The notes below the pieces were generated by a model. It searched no databases. It saw only the letters and a list, made by a program, of their open reading frames with translations, and had not been told where the DNA came from. A stretch of 64,000 nt of DNA from Henckelia pumila (Eukaryota; Streptophyta; Magnoliopsida; Lamiales; Gesneriaceae): positions 157,535,361 to 157,599,360 of the forward strand of contig NC_133122.1 in the NCBI RefSeq assembly GCF_033568475.1, read 5' to 3'. A program made the translations under genes and the position numbers. The first letter of the stretch is position 1, and the number at the start of each line of letters is the position of its first letter. Positions 54,347-64,000 of this stretch are shown here, piece after piece.

Positions 54347-56440
54347 ATGCGACGATCTCAAAGTGCAAATTTTTTACTGTTTGATCCAGAGATCGAGCGA
54401 ATTGCATGTGCTTTGAGAAGAGCGAGAAGAGAAGAAATCAATAACATGGATGAAGAAAATGCACAAGAAGCTCCCTTGGTTCCAATTAAAGATCACTTCC
54501 GGCCGACGATCCAGGCTCACTCTTCTGGAATCGCTCGAGGGACCATTAATTCCAACAATTTTGAATTGAAGCCGTTGTTGATCAACATGGTTCAACAGAA
54601 CCAATTTAATTGGAGCACCACTGCCGATCCTCATCTACACCTGCGCACTTTCTTTGAAATATCTGATACGGTAAAAATTAATGGTGTTTCTGAGGATATT
54701 ATACGCTTACGCTTGTTTCCGTTTTCTCTCATGAATCAGGCTAGAGGTTGGTTACAATCACTGCCGCTGGGTAGTATTACTACATGGAAGGATATGGCGG
54801 TCAAATTTCTTTCGAAGTATTTTCCACCAGCCAAATCCACTCAAGTGAAAATTGAAATCAGCACTTTCAGGCAGATGGACACTGAACAGCTCTACGATGC
54901 ATGTGAAAGGTACAAATATTTACTTAGACATTGTCCTAACCACAATTTTCATGATTGGGAACAGATCGAGTGGTTTTACAACAGACTGAATGCGCCCACG
55001 AGAATGTCTGTGGATTCTGCGGCTGGAGGTAATATATTCGCAAAGGATCCCGCTCAGGATTACGATATGCTGGAACAAATGACAATCAATAGTTTTCAAT
55101 GGCCATCTGAGCGTGTGGGAGTGAAGAATCCAGTTGGAGTGTATGCAGTGGATCCTCTCATTTCAATAACTTCACAATTATCTGCACTGACTACACAGGT
55201 AGCTGCGTTGAATAAAGTGAGAATTGCAACCAGCAGGTGTGTCGGGTGCTATGGACGAATCTCACTATCCTGAACAAGTGCAGTACATAAATCAGAGAGG
55301 TTATGGAGCTTATAGAGTAATCCTGTACCAAATACTTATCACCCTAGTATGCGTAATCATGAAAATTTTTCTTATGCTAACAATAATAATGTGTTGAATC
55401 CTCCGGGGTTTATTACAAATAAGGGTGAGGGTAAGCCATCTTTGGAGGATGTTGTTAGTACATTTGTGCAGGAATCTGGTAAAAGGATGGCGAGGACTGA
55501 GACTCGTCTAGACATCTTGGAGATGCATGTGGCCAACATGGGCGCTGTGCTTCAATCCATGGAGACTAGCATTGGGCAGCTGGCGAATTCTTTGAAAGAT
55601 AACAACTGCGGCCAGTTCCCAAGAAATACTGAGGTAAATCCCATAGAACACTGTAAGGCTATAGAGTTGAGGAGTGAGAAAGAAGTTGGAGTCCAAGAAC
55701 TTGTTGTTGAAGAGGAGAAATTCGAGAAGGAAGTCGAAGAGAAGGAGCCTGAACCTGAGCAGAAACCGATGTACAAGCCTCAACTCCCATACCAACAGAG
55801 ATTCAAGAAGAAAGCATTGGATGAACAGTTCTCCAAATTCTTGGAGATTTTCAAGAAGATTCATATCAACATCCCCTTTGCTGATGCTTTGGAACAAATG
55901 CCAAATTATGCGAAGTTCATCAAAGAGGTGATGTCCAAGAAAAGGAGGCTGTTAGAGAACGAGGTGGTCAATCTAACGGAAGAGTGCAGTGCGGTGCTAC
56001 AAAAGAAGATGCCACAAAAGCTTAAGGATCCAGGGTGTTTTACTATTCCTTGCAAGATTGGTTCTTTTTATTTTAATAATGCACTTTGCGATTTAGGAGC
56101 TAGCATTAATCTAATGCATTTGTCTGTTTTTAGGAACTTGGAGTTAGGAGAGATGAAATCGACTATGATCTCATTGCAGTTGGCGGATAGTAGCATCATA
56201 TATCCATTGGGTATTGTTGAAGATGTGCTAGTCAAGGTGGATAAATTTATCTTTCCCGCGGATTTTGTGATCTTGAACATAGAAGCGGATCATGGTGCTC
56301 TACTGATTTTTGGGAGACCATTCTTGAACACTGCGGATGCAAAAATTGAAGTGAAGAAGGGTGAACTGTTGATGAGTGTGGAATGCAAACGAGTAATTTT
56401 CAATCTATTTACGAAAGCACTTAATCCACCCATCGAATAA
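54347..56440 (+). pseudogene. Athila gag and aspartic protease
   Basis: ATG at 54347 (MRRSQSANFLLFDPEIERIA). The gag matrix-capsid part has LRLFPFSLMNQARGWLQSLP and WKDMAVKFLSKYFPPAK, typical of Athila/Tat gag. Around 55230-55318 the frame is displaced by two compensating indels (a TGA at 55271 results), after which the original frame returns and runs to a TAA at 56438. The C-terminal part holds a Glu-rich linker (VEEKEPEPEQKP), the DEQFSKFLEIFKKIHINIPF region and the protease with CDLGASINLM (Athila/Tat form of the DTG site) and IFGRPFLNTADAKIEV. The stop falls at the end of the protease and no RT follows. Confidence 0.87.
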
Positions 56441-57889
56441 TTGTGCTTAATTGAGCCGGTTGTGAAGTTGGAACCGCCAAATTTACCAACGAAGAAGGCC
56501 ATGAAAAAGAGAGTGAAATTTAAAAGGCGGTTCGTGGAATTTATTTGGCGAGTGAAAGAGAAGGGAAAGACTTCCAACAAAGTGGAACCGGGCTAGAATG
56601 AGCATATAGTCAGGCTATGGACTATAAATTAAGCGCTTCTTGGGAGGCAACCCAAGCTTTTTTTTTTTTGCTTTATTTATATATTTTTTTCTCTTTAGTT
56701 GTTTTCGTTTTTATTTTATCCTTTGTGCTTGTTGAAACTAGACATCAATAATAATTTTGAGTTGTGTAGGTAGAAAGGTGAAGCAATGAGAGTTTAATAG
56801 ACACCCCAGCATGAAAATCTTTGAGTGATTAAGATGGTATCGAGTACTGACGCTCAGTGCCCAAGGTACATATCCTTGATTGAATTTAATCTTGTACATT
56901 GAGGACAATGCACAGTTTAAGTTTGAGGGGGTGTTTAAAAAATTCTGAAAATTTTGAAAATTTTTCATAAGTTAGTTTGAGTTGAATAAATGATGTGTAC
57001 TTGTGTTGGCCTATGATGAAAATAATTTTTTGTGCTGAAAAGTTCATGTTAGCGATATTTAATCTTGAGTTCTCACTTACATGCACGAATGCCATGATTT
57101 TTGATACTCCTAGCAATTAGAGAAAAATTATGTGGATTTGTGATGGGGATTAGAGGATTTGATTCTTAATTCTTGTGATTTTTACTTGAAACTGAGGTAG
57201 ATTTTTAAGAGCACATAAGTGATATAGGAATTTTTGAATTCGTTGAGCCTTTTTAGCCATTATTCATTTGTTAGTCATATAAATCATGAAAAATCCAAAA
57301 CAAATTGAGTCCTAAAAAGTTCAAAGAATGGTAATGGCGGAGAAAGTAAGGTGAGGGGAGGCCTTGAAAAGAAAAAAAAATGGATTAAAATTTTAGTCCA
57401 AATACAAGGCATAAAGATGGAGATGTATGGAGTAGATGAAAGCCAAGACTAATGTCTGGCAATGCAAATAAAATTTTTTAGCTACTCATCATCCTGCACA
57501 AATTGAAAATATTCAATTCCCTTCGCTTTGAATCCTGAGTCCTTGTTTACATTGATATACATATGGATGCTTATCTCCTGCTGATTATACTTGAGCCTAA
57601 TGTTAACCGAAAAAGTCCTGTTGATCTGTGCAATTATAAGTTGAACTTGGTAGAGAGTGTCTTGAACTTGATGGTGGGATTAATGAATATGTGAAGCTTA
57701 CGGATTGCATGATTTTATCGAAAGTTGGGTGGGTAGATGAGATTGGCGAAATCTCACACACACGAGAACTCTTGAGAAAATTAGCCTACATGTGAATTGA
57801 GTTTTGGGAATATAAAATTCGGAGGCTGCCGACTATATTGCTCATTATTGTTTTGCTCGGGACTAGAAAAATTCTAAGTTTGGGGAGTT
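56441..57889 (+). other. post-protease and 3' noncoding tract of deleted Athila
   Basis: Begins with a basic, formerly coding stretch (KKAMKKRVKFKRRF near 56490-56535), then GGGAGGCAACCC (56642-56653). An AT-rich tract follows, with GAGCCTTTTTAGCC, a purine-rich piece at 57310-57390, and TTTTGCTCGGGACTAG with the purine tract AAGTTTGGGGAGT before the LTR. The same landmarks occur in the first Athila. Confidence 0.7.
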
Positions 57890-58649
57890 TGATAAGTGCA
57901 TTATATGCACTTAATTTATATATAATATGACTTAACTTTTGTGATGTGTCGAGTGGATTTTATGCGCATTTTTTGTTGTTTTTGTGATTTGCAAGGATTA
58001 GAGAAAAAGTAGCAAGAAGAAGCGGAAAGATGAAATATGGAGCAGCAACTTCAAAAAATTACTGGAAATGTTTGAGATATCAAAATCCAATCTCTGCCGT
58101 TCATAATAAGTTTAAGATGTTTTGAAGCTGCTCAATCCGACGGTTAGATTGTGAGATATGATTTTTTGAAAATTGTCGCACGATGCAGATTTTCATACGC
58201 GAGAGGCATGCGCGATCGCGCCTATCTTCATGCACGGGCGCGCCATCGCAAAAGTCAGTTTTTTTGGTTTTCCAGGAAGGAAACCTTGGGACTTTTGTGG
58301 GCTTTTATTTATTGGATTTGAAGCACATATAAAAGGGATTCTTTTGCACATAATTAAAGAAGAAGCCGCCGCATAGAGAGAAACACATCAAGGATCGATC
58401 GAGAGAAGATTTTGGAGACTTTGGAAGAGAATTCTGCACAAGTTGGAAGAACATCAAAGAACAAAGACGAAGATAGATCGTCCGAACACGGAAGATCGAA
58501 TATTTGGATTTGTTTTCTTTCTCTTGAATTTATATTATTGATTTGATGTCTAGTTTCATAAACATGAATTTTTTTTGCAATATTTTGATTATGAACTAAA
58601 TTTTTAGAGTCTAGAGGTCGAATGGAACCTGGTGTAGACACTTTCATGA
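57890..58649 (+). repeat. Athila 3' LTR, truncated (760 bp)
   Basis: Follows the 5' LTR from TGATAAGTGCA to GTGTAGACACTTTCATGA, then stops. GC-rich words ATGCGCGATCGCGCC and GGGCGCGCCATCGC at 58207-58253. Confidence 0.9.
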
Positions 58650-60109
58650 AGTAGGGTGTTCTTTCAACCTTGCATTATTGGGTTGTTGCAAATGTAATGA
58701 GAAATTATTTGTGATTTCGATTATGAGCGGATCTAGTTTGGATGATTTATTTCATAGTTTGGAAAGCAAATATGAACAAATTAATCCTCAATATATGTCA
58801 CTACAATACATAGCTCCACAGTACAAGATGTACGTTACCTTGAACAATGATGATGATGTTCGGAATATGATACATCTTCACATGTGTATGAGGCTGAATG
58901 ATTGAATTGAGGGCTGAAAAAAAAGATCAGACTATAGAAAGCTTGAATACGGAGAGGTATAATTCACTCGTTTCCTTTTTTTGTTTGGAACTGTCTTTAC
59001 TGTTTACTTTGGTAAATTATTTGTTATCTTTATGTATAGATAGAGTCTGAAAGTGTGATTTTGTTTGTGTACTTAGTTATAGTTTTTTGGTGATTTTTAA
59101 TGTTGATTCATCTTGAAAGTAATTCTGAAGTTATGGTTGTGAAATTCATAAGGGACGAAGAAGACGACATACAATCCAGAAGTGATAACGAGCTTGAAGA
59201 GGCCCCTCTACAAAATTCCCTTGATTCTTGGTTCCATTGAATCCGTGGGGTGGGGCAAACATTCAAAGATGCCGCAGAATTTAGAACTTATATGAAAAAA
59301 TATTCGGTTGCTATAAAACGCTCATTTTTGTATGCCAAAATGATAAAGATAAGATTATTGTTGTTTGTACTGAACATAATTGCAAGTGGTGAGTTTATGC
59401 ATCTAGACATAAAGCAGAAAATCTATTTGGGATCAAAAAATGCAATTTACAACACACTTGTGGAGAGGAAAATTTATTTGGTAGAGGACATCCAAGAGTT
59501 GATTTAGCTTGGATCGCAGATTTGATGAAGGATAAATTGAGGGGAGAGCCATCTTACCGTCCCTATGCAATGGTGAAAGATATACACAAAGATTATGGAG
59601 TAGATTTAGAGTATCACAAGGCTTGGAAGGGCAAGGAATTAGCTATGCATGATCTCCATGGCACATATAAGGGGCGTTTATGATAAATTGAGATGATATT
59701 GTTGTACAGTTAGAGAAACAAATCCTGGTAGTATGGTGGATTGTGAGATTGATGTAGTAACTAATAAATTCAAACGGTTATTCATTTGTTTTATTGCATG
59801 AGCAGTTGGTTTTGCTAGTGGTTGTAGACCAATGATTTTTTTCTATGGAACTCATATTAAGAACAAATATAAAGGTAGTATCCTACTTGCAGTGGCAAAG
59901 GATGCCAATGATGATTTTTTTACATTGACATACTCTGTAGTGGATGCTGAGAATGATTCGAATTGAGAATGAATTTTTTTTTCATTTGAGAAGTGTCCTT
60001 ATTTTGCAACATATCATGGTGTTTGAAAAATTCACTTTTTTCTCGGATAGACACCCCGATATTATCAAGGCTATTAAGCTATTATTTTCGGAAAGTCACC
60101 ATGCTTATT
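58650..60109 (+). pseudogene. Mutator-like (MULE) transposase with N-terminal PB1 domain, broken
   Basis: From 58655 the sequence continues in frame the ATG-containing exon end at 22540. A PB1-like domain follows with CKCNEKLFVIS and VTLNNDDDVRNMIHLHMCM (to 58905). After a noncoding gap, probably an intron, an acidic stretch (RDEEDDIQSRSDNELEE, near 59155-59205) leads into the MULE DNA-binding domain: VGQTFKDAAEFRTYMKKYSV at 59245, CTEHNCKW near 59370, HTCGEE. Then come LAWIADLMKDKLRGEPSYRP (59509-59568) and the DDE transposase (FASGCRPMIFFYGTHIKNKY, 59808-59868), where the family's first catalytic Asp reads Tyr. Several stops and frameshifts. The Tekay LTR cuts it at 60110 in RYYQGY*AIIFGKSPC-like sequence; the rest lies beyond the window. 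Confidence 0.75.
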
Positions 60110-63100
60110 TGTGACGCCTAAAATCCATAAATTAAATTACATGCCTAAATTAGTTTTAATATTCAAAATTCCAAAATTCATGGTAATTTAAATGATTTAA
60201 ATACCCTTAGAATTTATTTGTATGATATTAAAATGTTAATTGCTTAAATTGCTTATTTTGGTGACTTTCGGCTTCGGTGAGCGGCAAAGGCGAGCACGGC
60301 GGAAAAATCCTTCATTTTAAATATAGGTGATCTAAATTTCATGAGAGGTGAATAAAATAAAATGAAATCTTTATTTTAGATTTTTTTTTTCATTTAAGAA
60401 AAATCGCGTAAGCGCATTTTTGCGCGTAATTCTTTAAATTTCCCAAATTAGCCTTTTTGGACCCAGACAAGTGAAATTTTATTTTTGACATTTAAATTTA
60501 AAGATTCTAGACTTATAAATTTAAAATAGGGGCAATTCTACAAGCTAAAATTGTAAAATCTAAACTAGCACTTTTATTAGTCAAAGAGCACTTTTTGACT
60601 TGCCCTACTCTCACACACTCACACCTATACATACATATACTTATTATAGCACACCACAACTAAAACCCTAGCTCTCCAAATCTCACTTAGCCGCCTCACC
60701 CTCTTATTTTTTCCTCACTCCATGCCTTCTCTCCCTTTCTCCCCAAGAAAACCATCGGCCACCCTTTCTTCTTCATCCCTCCGCCGACCGCCCCTCCCTA
60801 CCGTCCAACCGCTGTCCAGCCGTCGTGAGAAGCTATTCTAGCTGTCAGCCGTGTGTGTGTGTGTGAGCCTAGCCATCTCTCCCTCTCGTTTCTTCTTCAA
60901 GACTTAAGGCAAGACCCTTTGTTCCTTGTTTTGAAACCCAAGCATAGGATATAGTGTTCTTGATATTTCTTTTTTCTTCTTGAATTCCACGTTTCAGCAA
61001 GCTTTTGTATGTGTTTTTATGTATGTATGCATCGGCCCCTAGCTATTCATGGGCATAGGCGATTTGTTTTGTACAAATGCACTATATAGCTTACACATTG
61101 GAATATTGGAACAATTTCTTGCATTTAAATGTAAAAAAATTGGCATGACTTGAATGAAAAAGTTGTAGTGGCTGTTGTGTTCGACCTTGGCACATATGTA
61201 TTTATTTGAATTTAAGTTTTATATGGTGCTAGCCAAGCTATTTGGCACTTGTGCATTTCAATTATGTAAATTGTTTGGAGTTGGTGGCGTTTGAATTGAA
61301 AATTTTTGTATGATTGGATGATGGAGTTGAGAGGCTGCCTCGGGGTGACCATGAGGTCGAATGTGTGCATTTGGAGTTGCTTGAGGAGGGTTATAGGGCT
61401 GTTCATGGAGTAATTAAATTGTGTGGTTGGTTAGTAATGTTTTGAAGTCATTGGAGCTAGTAGTTTGGACTAAAGGGAGAAGAATGGTAGTGTCGGCCAG
61501 ATTCTTGTTCAAGGAACCTAACTGGAGACATTGGCTTGTCTAATAGTCATTTACATGGGTTTTTGAGGTGCAATAGGTTGAGGGATGAGCTTGGGTGGCA
61601 TAGTTGTAAGTTGGCCAAAAACAAAATTTTTATCATCGCGTCAAGACTTGGGAAACAGGTCTGATGAGGTCGTTTTTGTAGGTTTGGAAAGGGGCTACCC
61701 ATGATTTTTTTAATTTATAGGATGTTAGGATTGTGTCGGTGTAAATTGGTCTTATTTTGGATAAAAATCGACTAGGTTATGTGCGTTTTAAATTAGGGTG
61801 AAGTGATCAGATTTTTCTATTGTCTAAGGGATGTCTAGGAGTCTAAGTTGTTAAGTTGGTTTGGGCCATTATAAAAATGTGAATATTGGTCATAGGAGTA
61901 TTTTAAGGTGTGCTTGAGGTGCGGGTTTGAACGGAAAGTCTTTTGATTTTTTATAGGACGAGTTATGGATTTTATGGGTTAATCGCTCGAGTTAGGCCCA
62001 TGTGAGTGTAAACTCAAGTGGAAGGAGAAAGCCTTTAAAGTGAGAGTGCTCCTCTACACTCCAATGATCCATAAACTTTTATGTCTTGCTATCTTTTGAG
62101 TTCATGTCGTTTTAGTTATTCAACGCCCATTTATTCGCGTGTGTGACTTCAAATTTATTTATATTTTAGTCTCGAAGTCTTATTTAAAGAATGCTTGTAA
62201 AGATAAATGTTGAAATGAGAAATTGTTAATTGAAAGGAAAGTTAAAGAATAAAGTGAGTTGGTTGTGACTTGGACGTGCAATGATGGGTCAGGGGATGCC
62301 CTGGTTCCCTTGCCAAATGACGTGTAGTACGAGGTCGAGAGACATCTCGGTTTCCCTACCAATTAGACGTGTAGTACGAGGTCGGGAGAAATCTCAATTT
62401 CCCTACCAAATAGACGTGAAGTACGAGGTCGGGAGCAATCTCGATTTCCCTACAAATTAAAGGGCAATATGGGGTCCGGAGAAATCTTGGCTTCCTTGTT
62501 AGCATTGTATACTATAGCCATTGATTGATCAAAATCATAGTCACAATCGAGGATCCAAAATTCAAAAGTAAAAGTAAAGGATGAATGAATCATGGATGTG
62601 TTTTCATCGCATATTTCTATTGTTCTTACTTCGGGCATGTTATGACTTTTTCCCTTTCGTGTGAGATTCATAAGTGTACTGAGTACTATTTTGAGTATGA
62701 TGCATTATTTTGAACTCTTGCTGTATTATTTAAATCTTGTTGGGCTTTTAGGCTCACTATTATGCTTGGTGCAGGTGAGTATGCAGACGAGGCTGCGAGG
62801 CAGGATTTCCAGGATCCGTAGGTGTTTGTTGGCACGCCCTTACCGTTGCCGCTCTTTTCTTTCCGCATTATGTCATTGTAATAAATATACACTGTCGTAT
62901 GTCGTTTCCTTTCCAGTAGCAGGATGTGTTATTCCGTGCAATTATGTTGGAATGCAAACATCAAATATTTTTCTTTCGTCTGACGTCAAACTAGTTACTG
63001 TTCATGTATGCCTTGTGTGTTGTTTGCCTCGGGTTGAGGATTATCTTAAACTGCTGTTTGAGACAGGTGGTTTGTTATTCAAACAAATAAGTCATGCCAA

Positions 63101-63163
63101 AATTTTTAAAATTTTCCGTATTTTTCTTTATTTATTTAAATATTAGAAGTTAGGGTCGTTTCA
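60110..63163 (+). repeat. Tekay-like 5' LTR (about 3054 bp)
   Basis: Starts TGTGACGCCTAAAATCC and ends GGGTCGTTTCA, two bases before the primer site. Such long LTRs are usual for Tekay/Del. Contains a GT run (60852-60864), a CT-rich tract (60660-60900) and a 47-bp tandem repeat (62283-62517). No gene; an open frame of 161 codons near its end is chance. Confidence 0.8.
62283..62517 (+). repeat. 47-bp tandem repeat in Tekay-like LTR, five copies
   Basis: Units begin near 62283, 62330, 62377, 62424 and 62471, each with CGAGGTCGGGAGAAATCTC-like sequence and TTTCCCTACCAA. Period exactly 47 in all steps; outer copies are more divergent. Confidence 0.8.
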
Positions 63164-63165
63164 GT

Positions 63166-63177
63166 TGGTATCAGAGC
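63166..63177 (+). other. primer-binding site of Tekay-like element
   Basis: TGGTATCAGAGC, perfect initiator tRNA-Met complement, just after the LTR. Confidence 0.9.
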
Positions 63178-63388
63178 ACGGTCATTGGGCTTGAGATGTG
63201 CCTACCTCCGAACGCTGGGACTCGGGAGATCTCGCCTCAAAGTCTGTAAGATTTAAAATTTTGTTATCATTGACTGTTTAAATGTTGAGAATAATAGTTT
63301 TTAAAGTCCCTTGAGTATGGAAAAATTTAAATAAACCTTTTTCCTTTAGGCATGAAATTTAAGTGTTGGAATTTGAACTTGCGTACAG

Positions 63389-64000
63389 ATGGCCCCTCGT
63401 CGCTTCCGTGATATTGAGCCACCTCCTCCACCGCCGCCTCCGCCTCCACCGCCGCCACCTCCACCAGCTGCGGATGTTGGGACTCAGGTGCTAGCTGGAT
63501 TAGCCCGTATCCTAGAGCGACATGTGGACTCTTCTAGGGCTGGACTTGGGACTTTTTATGAGCAGTTTAGGAAGATGAATCCAATGGACTTTGCTGGCAC
63601 TACTGATCCGCTGGTAGCGAAAGGATGGATTCGTTCGCTGGAGGTGATCTTTCGCTATATGCAGTTGGGAGATCCGGACCGAGTACGTTGTGCTGTCTTC
63701 CTTCTCCAGGATGATGGTGCCCTCTGGTGGGAGGGATTTAAGAAAACTGTGGATCCGGCTACCCTACCTTGGACGGATTTCAAGAGAATTTTCTTTGAGA
63801 AGTATTTTACCGCGGATGTGAGGGCCCGTTTAAAGATGGATTTTATGAGCCTGCGACAGGGAGATCTATCAGTGGCTCAGTTTGTAGTGAAGTTTGAGAG
63901 GGGCAGCCACTTTGTGCCTTTGATTGGAGACGAGGAGGAGGAGAAGCTCCAGCACTTCATTGTGGGGCTACGACCCACTATCCGTTGGGATGTACTTATG
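63389..64000 (+). CDS. Tekay-like gag, N-terminal part (runs off window)
   Basis: ATG at 63389 (MAPRRFRDIEPPPPP) opens a frame of 204 codons with no stop up to the last base. A proline run of 17 residues precedes the gag domain: FRKMNPMDFAGTTDPLVAKG, WIRSLEVIFRYMQLGD, ALWWEGFKKTV, WTDFKRIFFEKYFTADVRAR and FMSLRQGDLSVAQFVVKFER, all standard for chromovirus gag (Retrotrans_gag). The protein would build the particle. Being fully open, this is the best-preserved gag in the window, so the element may be comparatively young. Confidence 0.87.
   Translation, partial: MAPRRFRDIEPPPPPPPPPPPPPPPPAADVGTQVLAGLARILERHVDSSRAGLGTFYEQFRKMNPMDFAGTTDPLVAKGWIRSLEVIFRYMQLGDPDRVRCAVFLLQDDGALWWEGFKKTVDPATLPWTDFKRIFFEKYFTADVRARLKMDFMSLRQGDLSVAQFVVKFERGSHFVPLIGDEEEEKLQHFIVGLRPTIRWDVLM

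Larger units (their letters stand above)
52809..58649 (+). mobile_element. Athila-like element, internally deleted, 3' LTR truncated
   Basis: 5' LTR, tRNA-Asp primer site, gag, protease, then directly the post-pol box GGGAGGCAACCC and the 3' noncoding tract, then a partial 3' LTR. RT, RNase H and integrase (about 3 kb) and the extra ORF are missing, so it is a nonautonomous deletion derivative of the family seen at 1-6319. The 3' LTR stops after CTTTCATGA, where the 5' LTR would continue for another 645 bp. Confidence 0.9.
60110..64000 (+). mobile_element. Tekay/Del-like chromovirus, 5' part, nested in MULE
   Basis: A 3-kb LTR followed by a tRNA-Met primer site and a gag ORF open to the window end. 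Its sequence differs from the chromovirus at 25458. It interrupts the MULE transposase at CATGCTTATT. The 3' end and second LTR are outside the window. Confidence 0.85.

Noticed and set aside
62661..63146. 161-codon open frame
   Set aside because: Lies entirely in the 3' part of the Tekay-like LTR; no family, chance opening.

Overview
This is nuclear DNA of a flowering plant. The evidence is nested LTR retrotransposons of plant lineages (Athila, chromovirus/Tekay, Copia including a Sirevirus-like one), a TRIM, SINEs, MITEs, PIF/Harbinger and Mutator remnants, and two recognisable host gene families: a plant 3-ketoacyl-CoA synthase and the telomere protein STN1. The Sirevirus-like element, with its repeated AAACTG/CAGTTT words and its downstream ORF, reminds me of elements in Gesneriaceae (Lamiales), but that is a weak memory-based guess.

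Layout. 1-6319 is the 3' part of an Athila-like Ty3 element (end of pol, an extra Transposase_32-type ORF, long noncoding tract, complete 3' LTR). It abuts a decayed PIF/Harbinger transposase (6340-7142). 7143-9800 is AT-rich with an inverted repeat, two SINE-like insertions with target-site duplications and a probable hAT-type MITE. An intact single-exon 3-ketoacyl-CoA synthase lies on the minus strand (9813-11219), with one MITE in its promoter region and a second MITE with a 10-bp duplication further up. 13230-20690 is a large imperfect palindrome: two arms of about 3.4-3.6 kb around a spacer of about 0.45 kb, each arm with an apparently intact STN1 gene, the two facing each other.

From about 21.1 kb to 60.1 kb lies a Mutator-like transposase gene split at its fifth codon by one 36-kb nested block (22541-58649). 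The block is a Sirevirus-like Copia element whose gag is interrupted by a minus-strand chromovirus (25458-33822, TSD CATAA) and whose 3' LTR is interrupted by a minus-strand Copia element (42424-52532, TSD CTACY). That second Copia carries a young TRIM in its integrase (46296-47048, TSD GCTTT). An internally deleted Athila (52809-58649) sits in the remaining 3' LTR. The Mutator transposase resumes at 58650 and is cut again at 60110 by a Tekay-like chromovirus with a 3-kb LTR, whose gag runs off the window end.

Most elements are dead: in-frame stops, frameshifts, lost catalytic residues, missing domains. The most unusual structure is in the Sirevirus-like element. Between pol and the downstream sense ORF there are two intact antisense ORFs (37583-37918 and 38267-38701). 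Each has a TATA box exactly 54 nt upstream of its ATG with matching leader motifs, and their C-termini share a pattern, so they look like duplicated antisense genes of a retrotransposon. The second standout is the STN1 palindrome, which could produce double-stranded RNA against a telomere gene.
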